From Fimbriimonas planktonicus (GTDB taxonomy: Bacteria > Armatimonadota > Fimbriimonadia > Fimbriimonadales > Fimbriimonadaceae): 64,000 nt of DNA. Below the pieces are notes generated by a model. It was given only the letters and a program-made list of their open reading frames with translations, was not told the DNA's origin and searched no databases. Of this stretch, positions 31,711-38,959 are shown one piece after another; position 1 is the first letter of the stretch, and each line of letters starts with the position of its first letter. The translations under genes and the position numbers were made by a program. The stretch lies in assembly GCA_965234685.1 (NCBI GenBank), contig OZ248539.1, positions 930,001 through 994,000 of the forward strand, read 5' to 3'.

Positions 31711-33090
31711 TTAGGAGAGTTCGAACGACTGATTCATCGCAGGAATCTCAACGTTCCAGCCAAGGTCGGCTTTGATTCTCGCTTCAAGTCCATGTTGCGC
31801 ATCCGGTTCGCCGTGAACGAGGAACGTGGTCTTCGGCGCGCGTCGGAATCCGCCGAGCCATTTCAGAATCTCATCCTGGTCCGCGTGGGCCGAGAGCGAG
31901 TTCAGTTTATCGACGGTCGCCTTGACCGAAATTTCGGTTCCAAGCATCTTGACTCGATCGGCGCCGTCCATCAGTCGCCGCCCAAGCGTGCCTTCCGCCT
32001 GATAGCCGGTGAACAGAACATGAGTGTTCGCTTGACCCAAGCGATGCATCAGGTGGTGGACAACGCGGCCGCCGTTCGCCATTCCAGAACCAGCGATGAC
32101 GACGAAAGGACCGGGCCGGAAGTTCAGTGCCTTCGAACTGTCGCGGTCTCGAACGATGGTGAATCCTTCTGGCTCCAGCTGGTGCTCGCCCTCACTTACG
32201 GCAATCAGCATGTCTTCGTCGTGCTCTTCCTGACTGTCGGCATACAGCTGGGTTGCGGACACCGCCATCGGGCTATCGAGGAAGATCGGGATCTTCGGGC
32301 ATTGCCCGGCATCTTGAAGCTCGCTGATGTAGTACAGCAGTTCTTGGGTTCTGCCGATGCTGAAGCTGGGCACGACCACCACACCGCCCGTCTCGACGGC
32401 GTTGGTCATGACTTCGGCCAAGCGCGCTCGCGGATCCTCATGGCTGTGGAACCGGTCTCCGTACGTGCTTTCGATGACCAAATAGTCCGCATGATCCACG
32501 GTTTCAGGATCGCGAATGATGGGTGTGTTGTAGCGGCCAAGATCGCCACCCATGAGCAGGATTTGTCCGTCTGGGCACGCAATCTCCGCGAAGGCTGAAC
32601 CGAGAATGTGTCCCGCAAACCGGTATCGCAACTGCGCGCCACCGGGAAGCGGAGTCCATGAATTGTAAGAAATGGGCTCGAACCGCTTCAAAGCTTCGTA
32701 GGCGTCTTCCTCACTAAAAAGCGGTTGCGGATCGGCGTGGCGGCTGCCGTGCTTTCGAGCGCGCTTGGCGTCTTCCTCTTGAATTCGTCCGGCATCTGGG
32801 AGCGCAATTCGAGCCAGGCCGATGGTCGCCTTCGTCGCGAGGAATTTGCCTTGATAGCCCTCTTTCACCAGCTTGGGAAGCCGTCCGATGTGATCTTGGT
32901 GGGCGTGCGTCACGATGATGAGGTCAAGCTCACTCGGATCGAACGGGAATGGCGCGTAGTTTTGGTCACGCAATTGTCGTGAGCCTTGGAAAACACCGCA
33001 GTCCACGAGGATCTTTGTATTGCCAAACTGGATGAGGTGGCAGGAGCCGGTCACGGTTTGCGCGGCACCATGGAACGACAACGATTGCAT
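31711..33090 (-). CDS. Metallo-beta-lactamase-fold RNase of the beta-CASP (CPSF-like) family
   Basis: 459 residues. The zinc motif HxHxDH is seen as 'THAHQDHIGRLP'. Other ligands are in 'FAGHILGSAFAEI' and 'MGGDLGRY', the beta-CASP insert lies at about 220-370 ('PSFSIGRTQELLYYI', 'FLDSPMA'), and the C-terminal 'LSAHADQDEILKWL' and 'FLVHGEPD' form the RMMBL part. Bacterial members are exo- or endoribonucleases. The ATG has TAAAGT six bases upstream, which suggests a leaderless mRNA shared with purD. It is divergent from the lipoprotein gene, with 53 bases between start codons. Confidence 0.93.
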   Translation of the reverse strand: MQSLSFHGAAQTVTGSCHLIQFGNTKILVDCGVFQGSRQLRDQNYAPFPFDPSELDLIIVTHAHQDHIGRLPKLVKEGYQGKFLATKATIGLARIALPDAGRIQEEDAKRARKHGSRHADPQPLFSEEDAYEALKRFEPISYNSWTPLPGGAQLRYRFAGHILGSAFAEIACPDGQILLMGGDLGRYNTPIIRDPETVDHADYLVIESTYGDRFHSHEDPRARLAEVMTNAVETGGVVVVPSFSIGRTQELLYYISELQDAGQCPKIPIFLDSPMAVSATQLYADSQEEHDEDMLIAVSEGEHQLEPEGFTIVRDRDSSKALNFRPGPFVVIAGSGMANGGRVVHHLMHRLGQANTHVLFTGYQAEGTLGRRLMDGADRVKMLGTEISVKATVDKLNSLSAHADQDEILKWLGGFRRAPKTTFLVHGEPDAQHGLEARIKADLGWNVEIPAMNQSFELS

Positions 33091-33096
33091 TCAGGA

Positions 33097-33102
33097 ACTT
33101 TA
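33097..33102 (-). promoter_or_regulatory. -10 hexamer TAAAGT, leaderless start of the beta-CASP-purD operon
   Basis: TAAAGT with a six-base spacer before the ATG at 33090. Confidence 0.55.
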
Positions 33103-33131
33103 CGCCTTTCGCACATTCTCGTGCGCGCGGG

Positions 33132-33137
33132 TACCAT
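33132..33137 (+). promoter_or_regulatory. -10 hexamer TACCAT, leaderless start of the small lipoprotein gene
   Basis: TACCAT with a six-base spacer before the GTG at 33144. Confidence 0.5.
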
Positions 33138-33143
33138 TTAGGG

Positions 33144-33518
33144 GTGCGCAAAGGCTCAGTTCTTCTCGCGGTTTTGACGGTTCTTTTGCTGTCCGGTTGC
33201 CGGATCAAGAGCTGGGAGAGCTTTGAGTCGGCAACGACTCCGAATGAGCCAGGTACCTGGAAGGGAGACGAATACGCTCTCGCCGGAACTGCCAACGCCA
33301 CCGGTGGCCAGAACATCAAGACTCGGTACTCCGAAGGTGCCAAGAACGGCCAGACCCAAGGCCTCACCACGACCTACGGCGAAGCCGGAAAGGGCACCGG
33401 CCTTCAGCCTGGCGAGCCGACGGTTGCTAACCGTGCTGGACACGGCAACCAGAATGCCCCGGCTTTCCAAGAAACTCCAGGCAATCTGGGTTCTCCGGCT
33501 TCAAAATCCGGTCGCTAA
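33144..33518 (+). CDS. Small lipoprotein
   Basis: 124 residues from a GTG start. A type II signal peptide ends in the lipobox 'LLLSGC' (Cys19). The mature part is hydrophilic and low in order, rich in Gly, Thr, Asn and Ala, with loosely repeated 'TGGQNIKT', 'KNGQTQGLTTTYGEAGKGTG' segments. No known domain is visible. It is tethered to the envelope by its lipid anchor. It is followed 75 bases downstream by a second lipoprotein-like gene on the same strand. Confidence 0.75.
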   Translation: MRKGSVLLAVLTVLLLSGCRIKSWESFESATTPNEPGTWKGDEYALAGTANATGGQNIKTRYSEGAKNGQTQGLTTTYGEAGKGTGLQPGEPTVANRAGHGNQNAPAFQETPGNLGSPASKSGR

Positions 33519-33593
33519 AAATTCTTTGAACGCTTCTAGGCGTTTCTAACACTCCAATTGTGCGCAGGACCACAGCGCGATTGGAGCTATGAA

Positions 33594-34505
33594 ATGATGC
33601 CCGGAAAGTTTTTCGTCCCGTCCCTTTTAGTCGGGGTAGCCAGCTTTGGTTGCAGCCAGTCTGGAACCGCAGACTACGCCACCGCGGTCAAGTCCAGCCC
33701 CGAGGCTGCTTCGGCTTTCAGCTCGGAAGCGAATTCACCAGCCGCAAAGTCGGCCGACGGCACGCTTGCTTCCAACCAAGCAAGCGTGCAAACGAGGGTT
33801 CAGAACCGCGACATTATCCAATCGGCCCAAATCAGCATCCGGGTTGTGGATGTTGAGAAAGCCGAACGCAAAGCGACCGAGTGGCTTCGTACCAACGACG
33901 GATTTGTTGAATCATCCACCGGTTCGGGTCTAGGGGCACCATCAGCGCAGGTCACCCAGGTGTTGCGCGTTCCTGCCGGAAAATTCTATTCGGCCCTCGA
34001 TTTCCTGCAAGCTCAGGGCGTGCGGACCAGCCAGTCCATCACAACGCAGGACGTGACCGCTCAAGTCGCCGACCTCGGTGCAAGGCTACAAACCATGCGA
34101 GCTCAAGAGAACTCGTACCGCCAGATGCTCGCAGCGGCGAGAAAACTAGAAGATCACATTGCCTTGAGCGACCGGTTGATGGGGCTGCGGTCTGAGATTG
34201 AGGGCATGGCCGCCCAACACAAGTCCTTGCGAGCGCAAGCTGCGATGTCTAACATCTCGGTCAATTGGGTTCAGTCTGCCGACGCCACGGCCCCAGTAAA
34301 GGACACGGGCTGGTTTAGTCAGGCCTGGGGTGAAAGCATGATCTCGATGCGGTCGACCCTGCAAAGCATCGTTTCCGTCTTGTTGTGGTTCGTGGCGATG
34401 GGACCGATTTGGCTACCGGTGCTTTTGGTTGGACTCTGGTTCCGCAGATCACTTCGCAAGCGCCAGCCCAAGGTGACGGAACCGTTCGCTCCACCGGTAC
34501 GATAG
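33594..34505 (+). CDS. DUF4349 family envelope protein
   Basis: 303 residues. An N-terminal signal region ends in 'GVASFGCSQSG', a probable lipoprotein site (Cys19 or so). A low-complexity Ala/Ser linker follows. The DUF4349 domain (about 75-265) has 'RDIIQSAQISIRVVDVEKAERKATEWL', 'RVPAGKFYSALDFLQAQG' and 'SQSITTQDVTAQVADLGARLQTMRAQE', followed by a coiled coil. A transmembrane helix (about 258-285, 'IVSVLLWFVAMGPIWLPVLLVGLWF') and a basic tail end the chain. The function of the family is not known. The ATG at 33594 is supported by GGAG eight bases upstream. It ends four bases before the next start. Confidence 0.85.
   Translation: MMPGKFFVPSLLVGVASFGCSQSGTADYATAVKSSPEAASAFSSEANSPAAKSADGTLASNQASVQTRVQNRDIIQSAQISIRVVDVEKAERKATEWLRTNDGFVESSTGSGLGAPSAQVTQVLRVPAGKFYSALDFLQAQGVRTSQSITTQDVTAQVADLGARLQTMRAQENSYRQMLAAARKLEDHIALSDRLMGLRSEIEGMAAQHKSLRAQAAMSNISVNWVQSADATAPVKDTGWFSQAWGESMISMRSTLQSIVSVLLWFVAMGPIWLPVLLVGLWFRRSLRKRQPKVTEPFAPPVR
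34498..34503 (+). promoter_or_regulatory. -10 hexamer TACGAT inside the end of the DUF4349 gene
   Basis: TACGAT with a six-base spacer before the GTG at 34510. It overlaps the last codons of the upstream gene, so the oxidoreductase may have its own leaderless transcript as well as read-through. Confidence 0.45.
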
Positions 34506-34509
34506 TTCG

Positions 34510-35544
34510 GTGATTCGAGTTGGGATTATCGGATGCGGGAGCGTGGCCGGGTTTGGTCACGCTCCCGCAATTCATCGGACTTCCGGGGTCGAGCTCGCTG
34601 CGGCCTACGACCCGGTTCCCGGTAAGGCTCAAGAGTTCACCCAACGGAACGGCGGTCAGCCTTTCGACGATCTCGATGCATTTTTTGCACATCCGCTTGA
34701 TGCCGTGAGCATCTGTTCGCCGGTGGGAGTGCATCACGATAACGTCTTGCGCGCCGCCGCCGCAAAGGTTCACGTGCTCTGCGAGAAGCCGGTCACGACC
34801 ACGCGAGAGCATGCCGAGGAAATGTGCCGGGCCATGAGCTTTGCGGATCGATTGCTGATGGTTGGGCTCGTGTATCGATTCAGCCACGCGGCGCAAGATA
34901 TCCGGCGCTGGGTGCGAGAAGGCGTCATCGGCGAGGTCCGCAGCCTGCGCTTGGTTTATCTTTGGAACCTGCACGGCCAATGGATGAACGACGGCAGCGG
35001 GAAGTGGATTGAGAGCCCGCTCTGGCGAGGGAGAATGCTCGAAGGCGGCCCGATGGTTGACTGCGGAGTCCATCAAATTGATCTAGCCCGCTGGTGGCTT
35101 GGCTCGGAGGTAGTCCGGATTCATGGCGCGGGAGCTTGGGTAAGCAACTACGAAGCACCAGATCACGTGTACGCCCACTTAGACCACGAATCTGGCGCCC
35201 ACACGATGGTGGATATGAGCTTCACCTACGGCCATACGGCGAAAGAGCCAACCTCCACGTTTACGTATGAATTGATCGGAACGGGCGGGGTGATTCGATA
35301 CAACCGCGAAGGTTGGAAGCTAGAAATCTTGGATGGAAGCAACACCCGCGCGGTGCCAGGAGCTTCTGAAAAGAATTTTGAGGGAATGTACGAGGCATGG
35401 CGTGATGCCATCCAGACAGGATCGATTGGAGATTTGCCCGATGTCGAAGCCGGAATGCGCGCGATGGAGATTGCGCAAGAAGCTACTCGTCAGGCGATTG
35501 AGCAGCGCGTCGCGCCGTCTCATCCCGCAACCATCGTAGGTTAG
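34510..35544 (+). CDS. Gfo/Idh/MocA family NAD(P)-dependent oxidoreductase
   Basis: 344 residues from a GTG start. The N-terminal Rossmann motif 'VGIIGCGSVAGFGHAPAI' is followed by 'DAVSICSPVGVHHDNVLRAA' and the 'VLCEKPVTTT' motif with the catalytic-region Lys of the EKP triplet. The C-terminal alpha/beta domain has 'EGGPMVDCGVHQIDLARWWLG', with the usual D-x-x-x-H pair. Such enzymes oxidise or reduce sugars and inositols. No substrate is indicated by the neighbours. The 3' end overlaps the convergent nucleotidyltransferase gene by 62 bases. Confidence 0.93.
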   Translation: MIRVGIIGCGSVAGFGHAPAIHRTSGVELAAAYDPVPGKAQEFTQRNGGQPFDDLDAFFAHPLDAVSICSPVGVHHDNVLRAAAAKVHVLCEKPVTTTREHAEEMCRAMSFADRLLMVGLVYRFSHAAQDIRRWVREGVIGEVRSLRLVYLWNLHGQWMNDGSGKWIESPLWRGRMLEGGPMVDCGVHQIDLARWWLGSEVVRIHGAGAWVSNYEAPDHVYAHLDHESGAHTMVDMSFTYGHTAKEPTSTFTYELIGTGGVIRYNREGWKLEILDGSNTRAVPGASEKNFEGMYEAWRDAIQTGSIGDLPDVEAGMRAMEIAQEATRQAIEQRVAPSHPATIVG

Positions 35545-35977
35545 CCGCGTCCTGCAGGTCATGCGGCCGCCCGGCGGCTTCTTTCATCGCGATCAGGTCG
35601 TCGATGTGGGCGACTCGAACCGTGTGTGCTCCTAGGTCAAAGATCACCGACCGATCTCTCAAGGCTTGAAAACTGTCTACACCGGTCAGTCGATGCATGA
35701 CGTCCAACTCGCCGGCGCTTGTGTAGATCTTTGAAAACTCTCCGCCTAATGGCTTGGAATCGAGGACAATCCGAGCGCCGTTTCTCCTCGTCCGTGGCTC
35801 CAATGGATTGATCGCATCAGCGAATCGCTGAAGGTTGTCCTGCGACAGGGTCACACAGATGTCAATGTCCACGGTTACCCGTGGGTTGCCATAGATGACG
35901 GCGGCAAAGCCGCCCACAACAACATAATCAACGCTCTCGGCTTCCAGCCGACTAAGGATTTGGATTAAGCCCTGCAC
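35483..35977 (-). CDS. Nucleotidyltransferase-fold protein (MNT/AbiEii-like)
   Basis: 164 residues from a GTG at 35977 with AGGA five bases upstream (a TTG at 35995 is also open). The pattern 'DYVVVGGFAAVIYGNPRVTVDIDICV' is the nucleotidyltransferase core: a GG turn followed by a D-x-D metal pair. 'GELDVMHRLTGV' supplies a third acidic residue and 'VRVAHIDDLIAMKEAAGR' a C-terminal helix, as in the DUF6036/AbiEii-like group. Some members are toxins that modify tRNA or proteins. The upstream small gene overlaps it by 26 bases. It lies convergent to, and overlapping by 62 bases, the oxidoreductase gene. Confidence 0.8.
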   Translation of the reverse strand: MQGLIQILSRLEAESVDYVVVGGFAAVIYGNPRVTVDIDICVTLSQDNLQRFADAINPLEPRTRRNGARIVLDSKPLGGEFSKIYTSAGELDVMHRLTGVDSFQALRDRSVIFDLGAHTVRVAHIDDLIAMKEAAGRPHDLQDAANLRWLRDETARRAAQSPDE

Positions 35978-36182
35978 GCTTTCCTGCCTCCGCAAGCAGC
36001 AATCTCAGATCTAGGGCGCCTTGATGAAACTGCACTCGCTGTAGCGGTGTCATGAGAAGGCTGTCTTCCAGCATTTCCACCGGGATATACGAACTGTCGT
36101 AGGGTCGCTGAGGTTCTCTAACTGACCTTTCAGTCGTACCTCGTTCTTGGCTGGCCGAGATCTTTGGATCGCTTGGCTGCAT
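35952..36182 (-). CDS. Small partner protein of the nucleotidyltransferase
   Basis: 76 residues. The N-terminal half (1-30) is polar and probably disordered. The C-terminal half, 'PVEMLEDSLLMTPLQRVQFHQGALDLRLLLAEAGKR', is one or two amphipathic helices, with the 'MTP..R...H..A..L...L.EAG' pattern I associate with small proteins that precede nucleotidyltransferase-fold genes. It overlaps the next gene by 26 bases, so translation is coupled. A TAAACT hexamer 12 bases upstream is a possible -10. It could be an antitoxin or an accessory subunit; this is inferred from gene order only. Confidence 0.65.
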   Translation of the reverse strand: MQPSDPKISASQERGTTERSVREPQRPYDSSYIPVEMLEDSLLMTPLQRVQFHQGALDLRLLLAEAGKRAGLNPNP

Positions 36183-36283
36183 ATCTTTCAGGACAGTTTA
36201 ACTTCCTATGTTTGGTCGGCGGGTGGCAACAATTGTGCCTTTTTGCCTATCGCCTTCGATGAAATGTTTGAAGGCAACTTGTT

Positions 36284-36311
36284 CGTGCTCCCCGATTCCC
36301 CGGGGAGCACG
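36284..36311 (-). terminator. Hairpin after glnA
   Basis: A perfect 10-bp GC-rich stem (36284-36293 with 36302-36311) ten bases beyond the glnA stop. No T tract follows on either strand, so it may be a processing or stabilising hairpin rather than a true intrinsic terminator. Confidence 0.5.
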
Positions 36312-36320
36312 GAAGTGTTC

Positions 36321-37730
36321 TTATTCGCTCGCGTACAGGTAGTACTCGTATGGGTGTGGTCGGAGGTCGACCGCATCGCATTCGTGCTCAAGCTTGTACT
36401 CGATGTAGCTTTCGATGAGCTCCTTCGAGAAGACGTCGCCACGGAGCAAGAACTCGTGGTCGTTCGCCAACGCGGTGAGGGTGGCTCGGAGCGAACCTGG
36501 AGTCTGTTCGATGCCGGCCTTTTCGAGCGGTGGCAGTTCGTACAGGTCCTTGTCGATTGGCTTCGGTGGCTCAATCTTGTTCATGATTCCGTCGAGGCCA
36601 GCCATCAACAGCGCCGCGAACGTCAAGTAAGGGTTGGCCATTGGGTCTGGAGCGCGGAACTCGATTCGCTTCGCCTTTGGCGACTTGCTGACCATCGGGA
36701 TTCGAACGCAGGCCGATCGGTTTCGAGCCGAGTAGATCAAGTTGATCGGAGCTTCGTAGCCTGGAACCAGTCGTCGGTACGAGTTGGTGGTTGGAGCAGC
36801 GAAGGCAAGCAGCGCTGGAGCGTGCTTGAGGATGCCGCCGATGTACCATCGCGCGTTGTCGCTGAGGCCAGCATAGCCAGCTTCGTCGTAGAAGGTCGGC
36901 TCTCCGTTCTTCCAAATCGACTGGTGGCAGTGCATACCAGAACCGTTGTCTCCGAAGAGCGGCTTTGGCATGAAGGTCGCGAAGAAGCCCTGCTGGTAGG
37001 CAGTGTTCTTAACCACGTACTTGTACTTCATGACCTGGTCGGCCATCTTCACAAGGGTGTCGAACCGCATGTCAATTTCGCACTGACCGGCAGTGGCGAC
37101 TTCGTGGTGGTGCATTTCGACGTTGATGCCAACGTCCTGCATCTTGAGCGCCATGAGCGATCGCAGGTCCTGAAGCTTGTCGACCGGCGCGCAAGGGAAG
37201 TAGCCACCCTTTGGCTTAATCGTGTAACCGGTGCCGCTTTCCGAACCGCTGTTCCAGTGAGCTTCGTCCGATTCGATCTTGACGAAGGTGTCTTCTGGCT
37301 TGGTCGAGTAGCGAAGGCTGTCGAAAACGAAGAACTCAGCTTCTGGCCCGAAGTAGATCGTGTCGCCGATTCCGGTGGACTTCAGGTACTGCTCGGCCTT
37401 AATGGCGGTGAAGCGTGGGTCCTTTCCGTATGGCTGTCGGGTGAGCGGGTCTTCGATGTTGCAGATGACGACCGCAGTCGGAGCATCGGTGAACGGGTCC
37501 ATGAACAGGGTCGATGGATCTGGGATCAGCAGCATGTCCGACTCGTTGATGGCCTGGAAACCGCGGATGCTCGAGCCGTCGAAGGCGAGGCCGTCTTCGA
37601 ACTTGTCGTGATCGAAGTGGTCCACCGGAACGGTGAAGTGCTGCCACGTTCCGAGCAGGTCGGTAAACCGAATCTCAACGAACTGGGCGTCGTTTTCTTG
37701 AATGTAACTCAGGGCGTCTGATGGCGTCAT
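36321..37730 (-). CDS. glnA: Glutamine synthetase, type I
   Basis: 469 residues, the standard GSI length. Key motifs: 'FDGSSIRGFQAINESDMLL' (latch region), 'GPEAEFFVFD' (metal ligands), 'GQCEIDMRFDTLVKMAD', 'NGSGMHCHQSIWK' (ammonium/ATP site) and 'NRSACVRIPM'. The 'DKDLYELPPLE' segment near residue 400 matches the tyrosine that is adenylylated in the GSI-beta group, suggesting GlnE-type control. It makes glutamine from glutamate, ammonia and ATP. The upstream region holds a promoter with an overlapping palindrome (37802-37814). Arg codons are nearly all CGA. Confidence 0.97.
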   Translation of the reverse strand: MTPSDALSYIQENDAQFVEIRFTDLLGTWQHFTVPVDHFDHDKFEDGLAFDGSSIRGFQAINESDMLLIPDPSTLFMDPFTDAPTAVVICNIEDPLTRQPYGKDPRFTAIKAEQYLKSTGIGDTIYFGPEAEFFVFDSLRYSTKPEDTFVKIESDEAHWNSGSESGTGYTIKPKGGYFPCAPVDKLQDLRSLMALKMQDVGINVEMHHHEVATAGQCEIDMRFDTLVKMADQVMKYKYVVKNTAYQQGFFATFMPKPLFGDNGSGMHCHQSIWKNGEPTFYDEAGYAGLSDNARWYIGGILKHAPALLAFAAPTTNSYRRLVPGYEAPINLIYSARNRSACVRIPMVSKSPKAKRIEFRAPDPMANPYLTFAALLMAGLDGIMNKIEPPKPIDKDLYELPPLEKAGIEQTPGSLRATLTALANDHEFLLRGDVFSKELIESYIEYKLEHECDAVDLRPHPYEYYLYASE

Positions 37731-37801
37731 TGTTGCTCCAAATAGATGCCCCGACGCAGGTCGAGGCAGATACCCGCTCGCCTACACTGCCGAACGATTA
37801 C

Positions 37802-37834
37802 GAGGATTATCCTCAATTATTTGAAATCATGCAA
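37802..37834 (-). promoter_or_regulatory. glnA promoter with an overlapping palindrome
   Basis: GATAAT (37806-37811) and TTGCAT (37829-37834) are spaced 17 bases. A palindrome GAGGAT-T-ATCCTC (37802-37814) covers the -10 and could be an operator. The start would be near 37799, giving a leader of about 68 bases that ends in a GGAG ribosome-binding site. Confidence 0.5.
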
Positions 37835-37871
37835 AGACAAAGTTTCAGGCACCCTAATTACCGTTCGGTTT

Positions 37872-38876
37872 TCAGCCTTGTTGAAGCTGTTTCTTGAACT
37901 CTGCGTGCGCCTTTCGGGGTGTTCCGTCTGCTTTGCGGAGTCCGAGCGTGCCTAAGAACGCACGGAATCGAGGATCGTCGGAGCCGTAGTACTTCGCGTA
38001 AACATCCAGCAAGTCGCGGTTGAAGTCGACTTGAATGAAGTACGCCGCCATCTCAATCTGGCTCTTGTGCTTGCGAAGGAGGTCGAAGACCGTGGTCACA
38101 AACTTCGCTTGGATGTCCTCGCTGCTGGAGAGCGTTTCAGAGGCCGGTAGCCCGATTTCTTGGAGGGCAAGCTTGCGGGTGCCCGCGAAGCTCAGCATCG
38201 TGCTGAAGTTCTTTGGGACCTCTGATAGAGGTTGGGGGCTGAAGTCCGGCTTGGTCGGATAGTAAGTCATGAAGACGACGTCGCTGCCGTTTTGAAGCTT
38301 TTCGATCAAGGGGCGATTCTGTTGCAGCCCTTCGAAGGTTGTGGTCACGCCAGATTTCATATCCGGCGCGCTCTCCTTTAGAACGGCGCGTCCAGCAGCA
38401 AGGAAATCCAAGTAAGCGGGCACTTCTTCCGGGTGAGCGGTCAGATACACATCGACTTCATTGCCAAGACTGATTGCCTTGACCTTGTTGTTGAACCTAG
38501 AGAGCAGGTTTCGGAGGAGCGTGGCGAACCGCACTTTGACTTCTGGCGAATTCAACGCTTGACCCTTCAGGTCCTCGGGAAGGATCTTGTTGGTGGTATC
38601 GAGAACCTTGATCGTGACGTATGCATCGCCTCCCACAAACTTTGCGATTCCGATGGAGTCATCGGCCTTCTTGAGATCGAATGCTCCGGGCGTTGGCTCT
38701 AGTTCGTTCCAGCTGTAGGAAACGGTGCTTGCGGTGAGTCCGAAACGGATCTGCTCGCGGGCGCTGTCGAGGAAGTCTTCTTCTTTGGCGCTCTCCTTTA
38801 CGTTCAGCGCGAGGCCGATCGGCGGAAGGGAGGAGGGAGTCTGGAGGACGACGGCGGCAAGCATTAATCCAAGCAT
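37872..38876 (-). CDS. Putative secreted TIM-barrel glycoside-hydrolase-like protein
   Basis: 334 residues from the ATG at 38876, which has TACACT six bases upstream. A signal peptide (1-12 plus a short tail) precedes a barrel-like chain. It includes 'VSYSWNELEPTPGAFDLKKADDSIGIAKFVG' (typical of a clan GH-A second strand: W..lEP..G.y), 'KAISLGNEVDVYLTAHPEE' (the N-E acid/base pair at strand 4) and 'RKLALQEIGLPAS' (a candidate nucleophile E at strand 7). The pattern suggests a retaining glycosidase of clan A. The substrate is unknown. The enzyme would be exported. Confidence 0.65.
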   Translation of the reverse strand: MLGLMLAAVVLQTPSSLPPIGLALNVKESAKEEDFLDSAREQIRFGLTASTVSYSWNELEPTPGAFDLKKADDSIGIAKFVGGDAYVTIKVLDTTNKILPEDLKGQALNSPEVKVRFATLLRNLLSRFNNKVKAISLGNEVDVYLTAHPEEVPAYLDFLAAGRAVLKESAPDMKSGVTTTFEGLQQNRPLIEKLQNGSDVVFMTYYPTKPDFSPQPLSEVPKNFSTMLSFAGTRKLALQEIGLPASETLSSSEDIQAKFVTTVFDLLRKHKSQIEMAAYFIQVDFNRDLLDVYAKYYGSDDPRFRAFLGTLGLRKADGTPRKAHAEFKKQLQQG

Positions 38877-38882
38877 GGAATC

Positions 38883-38888
38883 AGTGTA
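38883..38888 (-). promoter_or_regulatory. -10 hexamer TACACT, leaderless start of the glycosidase-like gene
   Basis: TACACT with a six-base spacer before the ATG at 38876. It decides the start in favour of 38876 over the longer frame to 38924. Confidence 0.6.
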
Positions 38889-38959
38889 AGCAACTACTTT
38901 GAGCTGCACCGCAAAAGGTCCCACGCTTGGAAGGTTGGTCGATGATTACACGAGCCCCA

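Noticed and set aside
36147..37721. Antisense open frame of 524 codons across glnA
   Set aside because: A shadow of glnA with the same codon-bias cause and a low-complexity Val/Glu/Arg composition.
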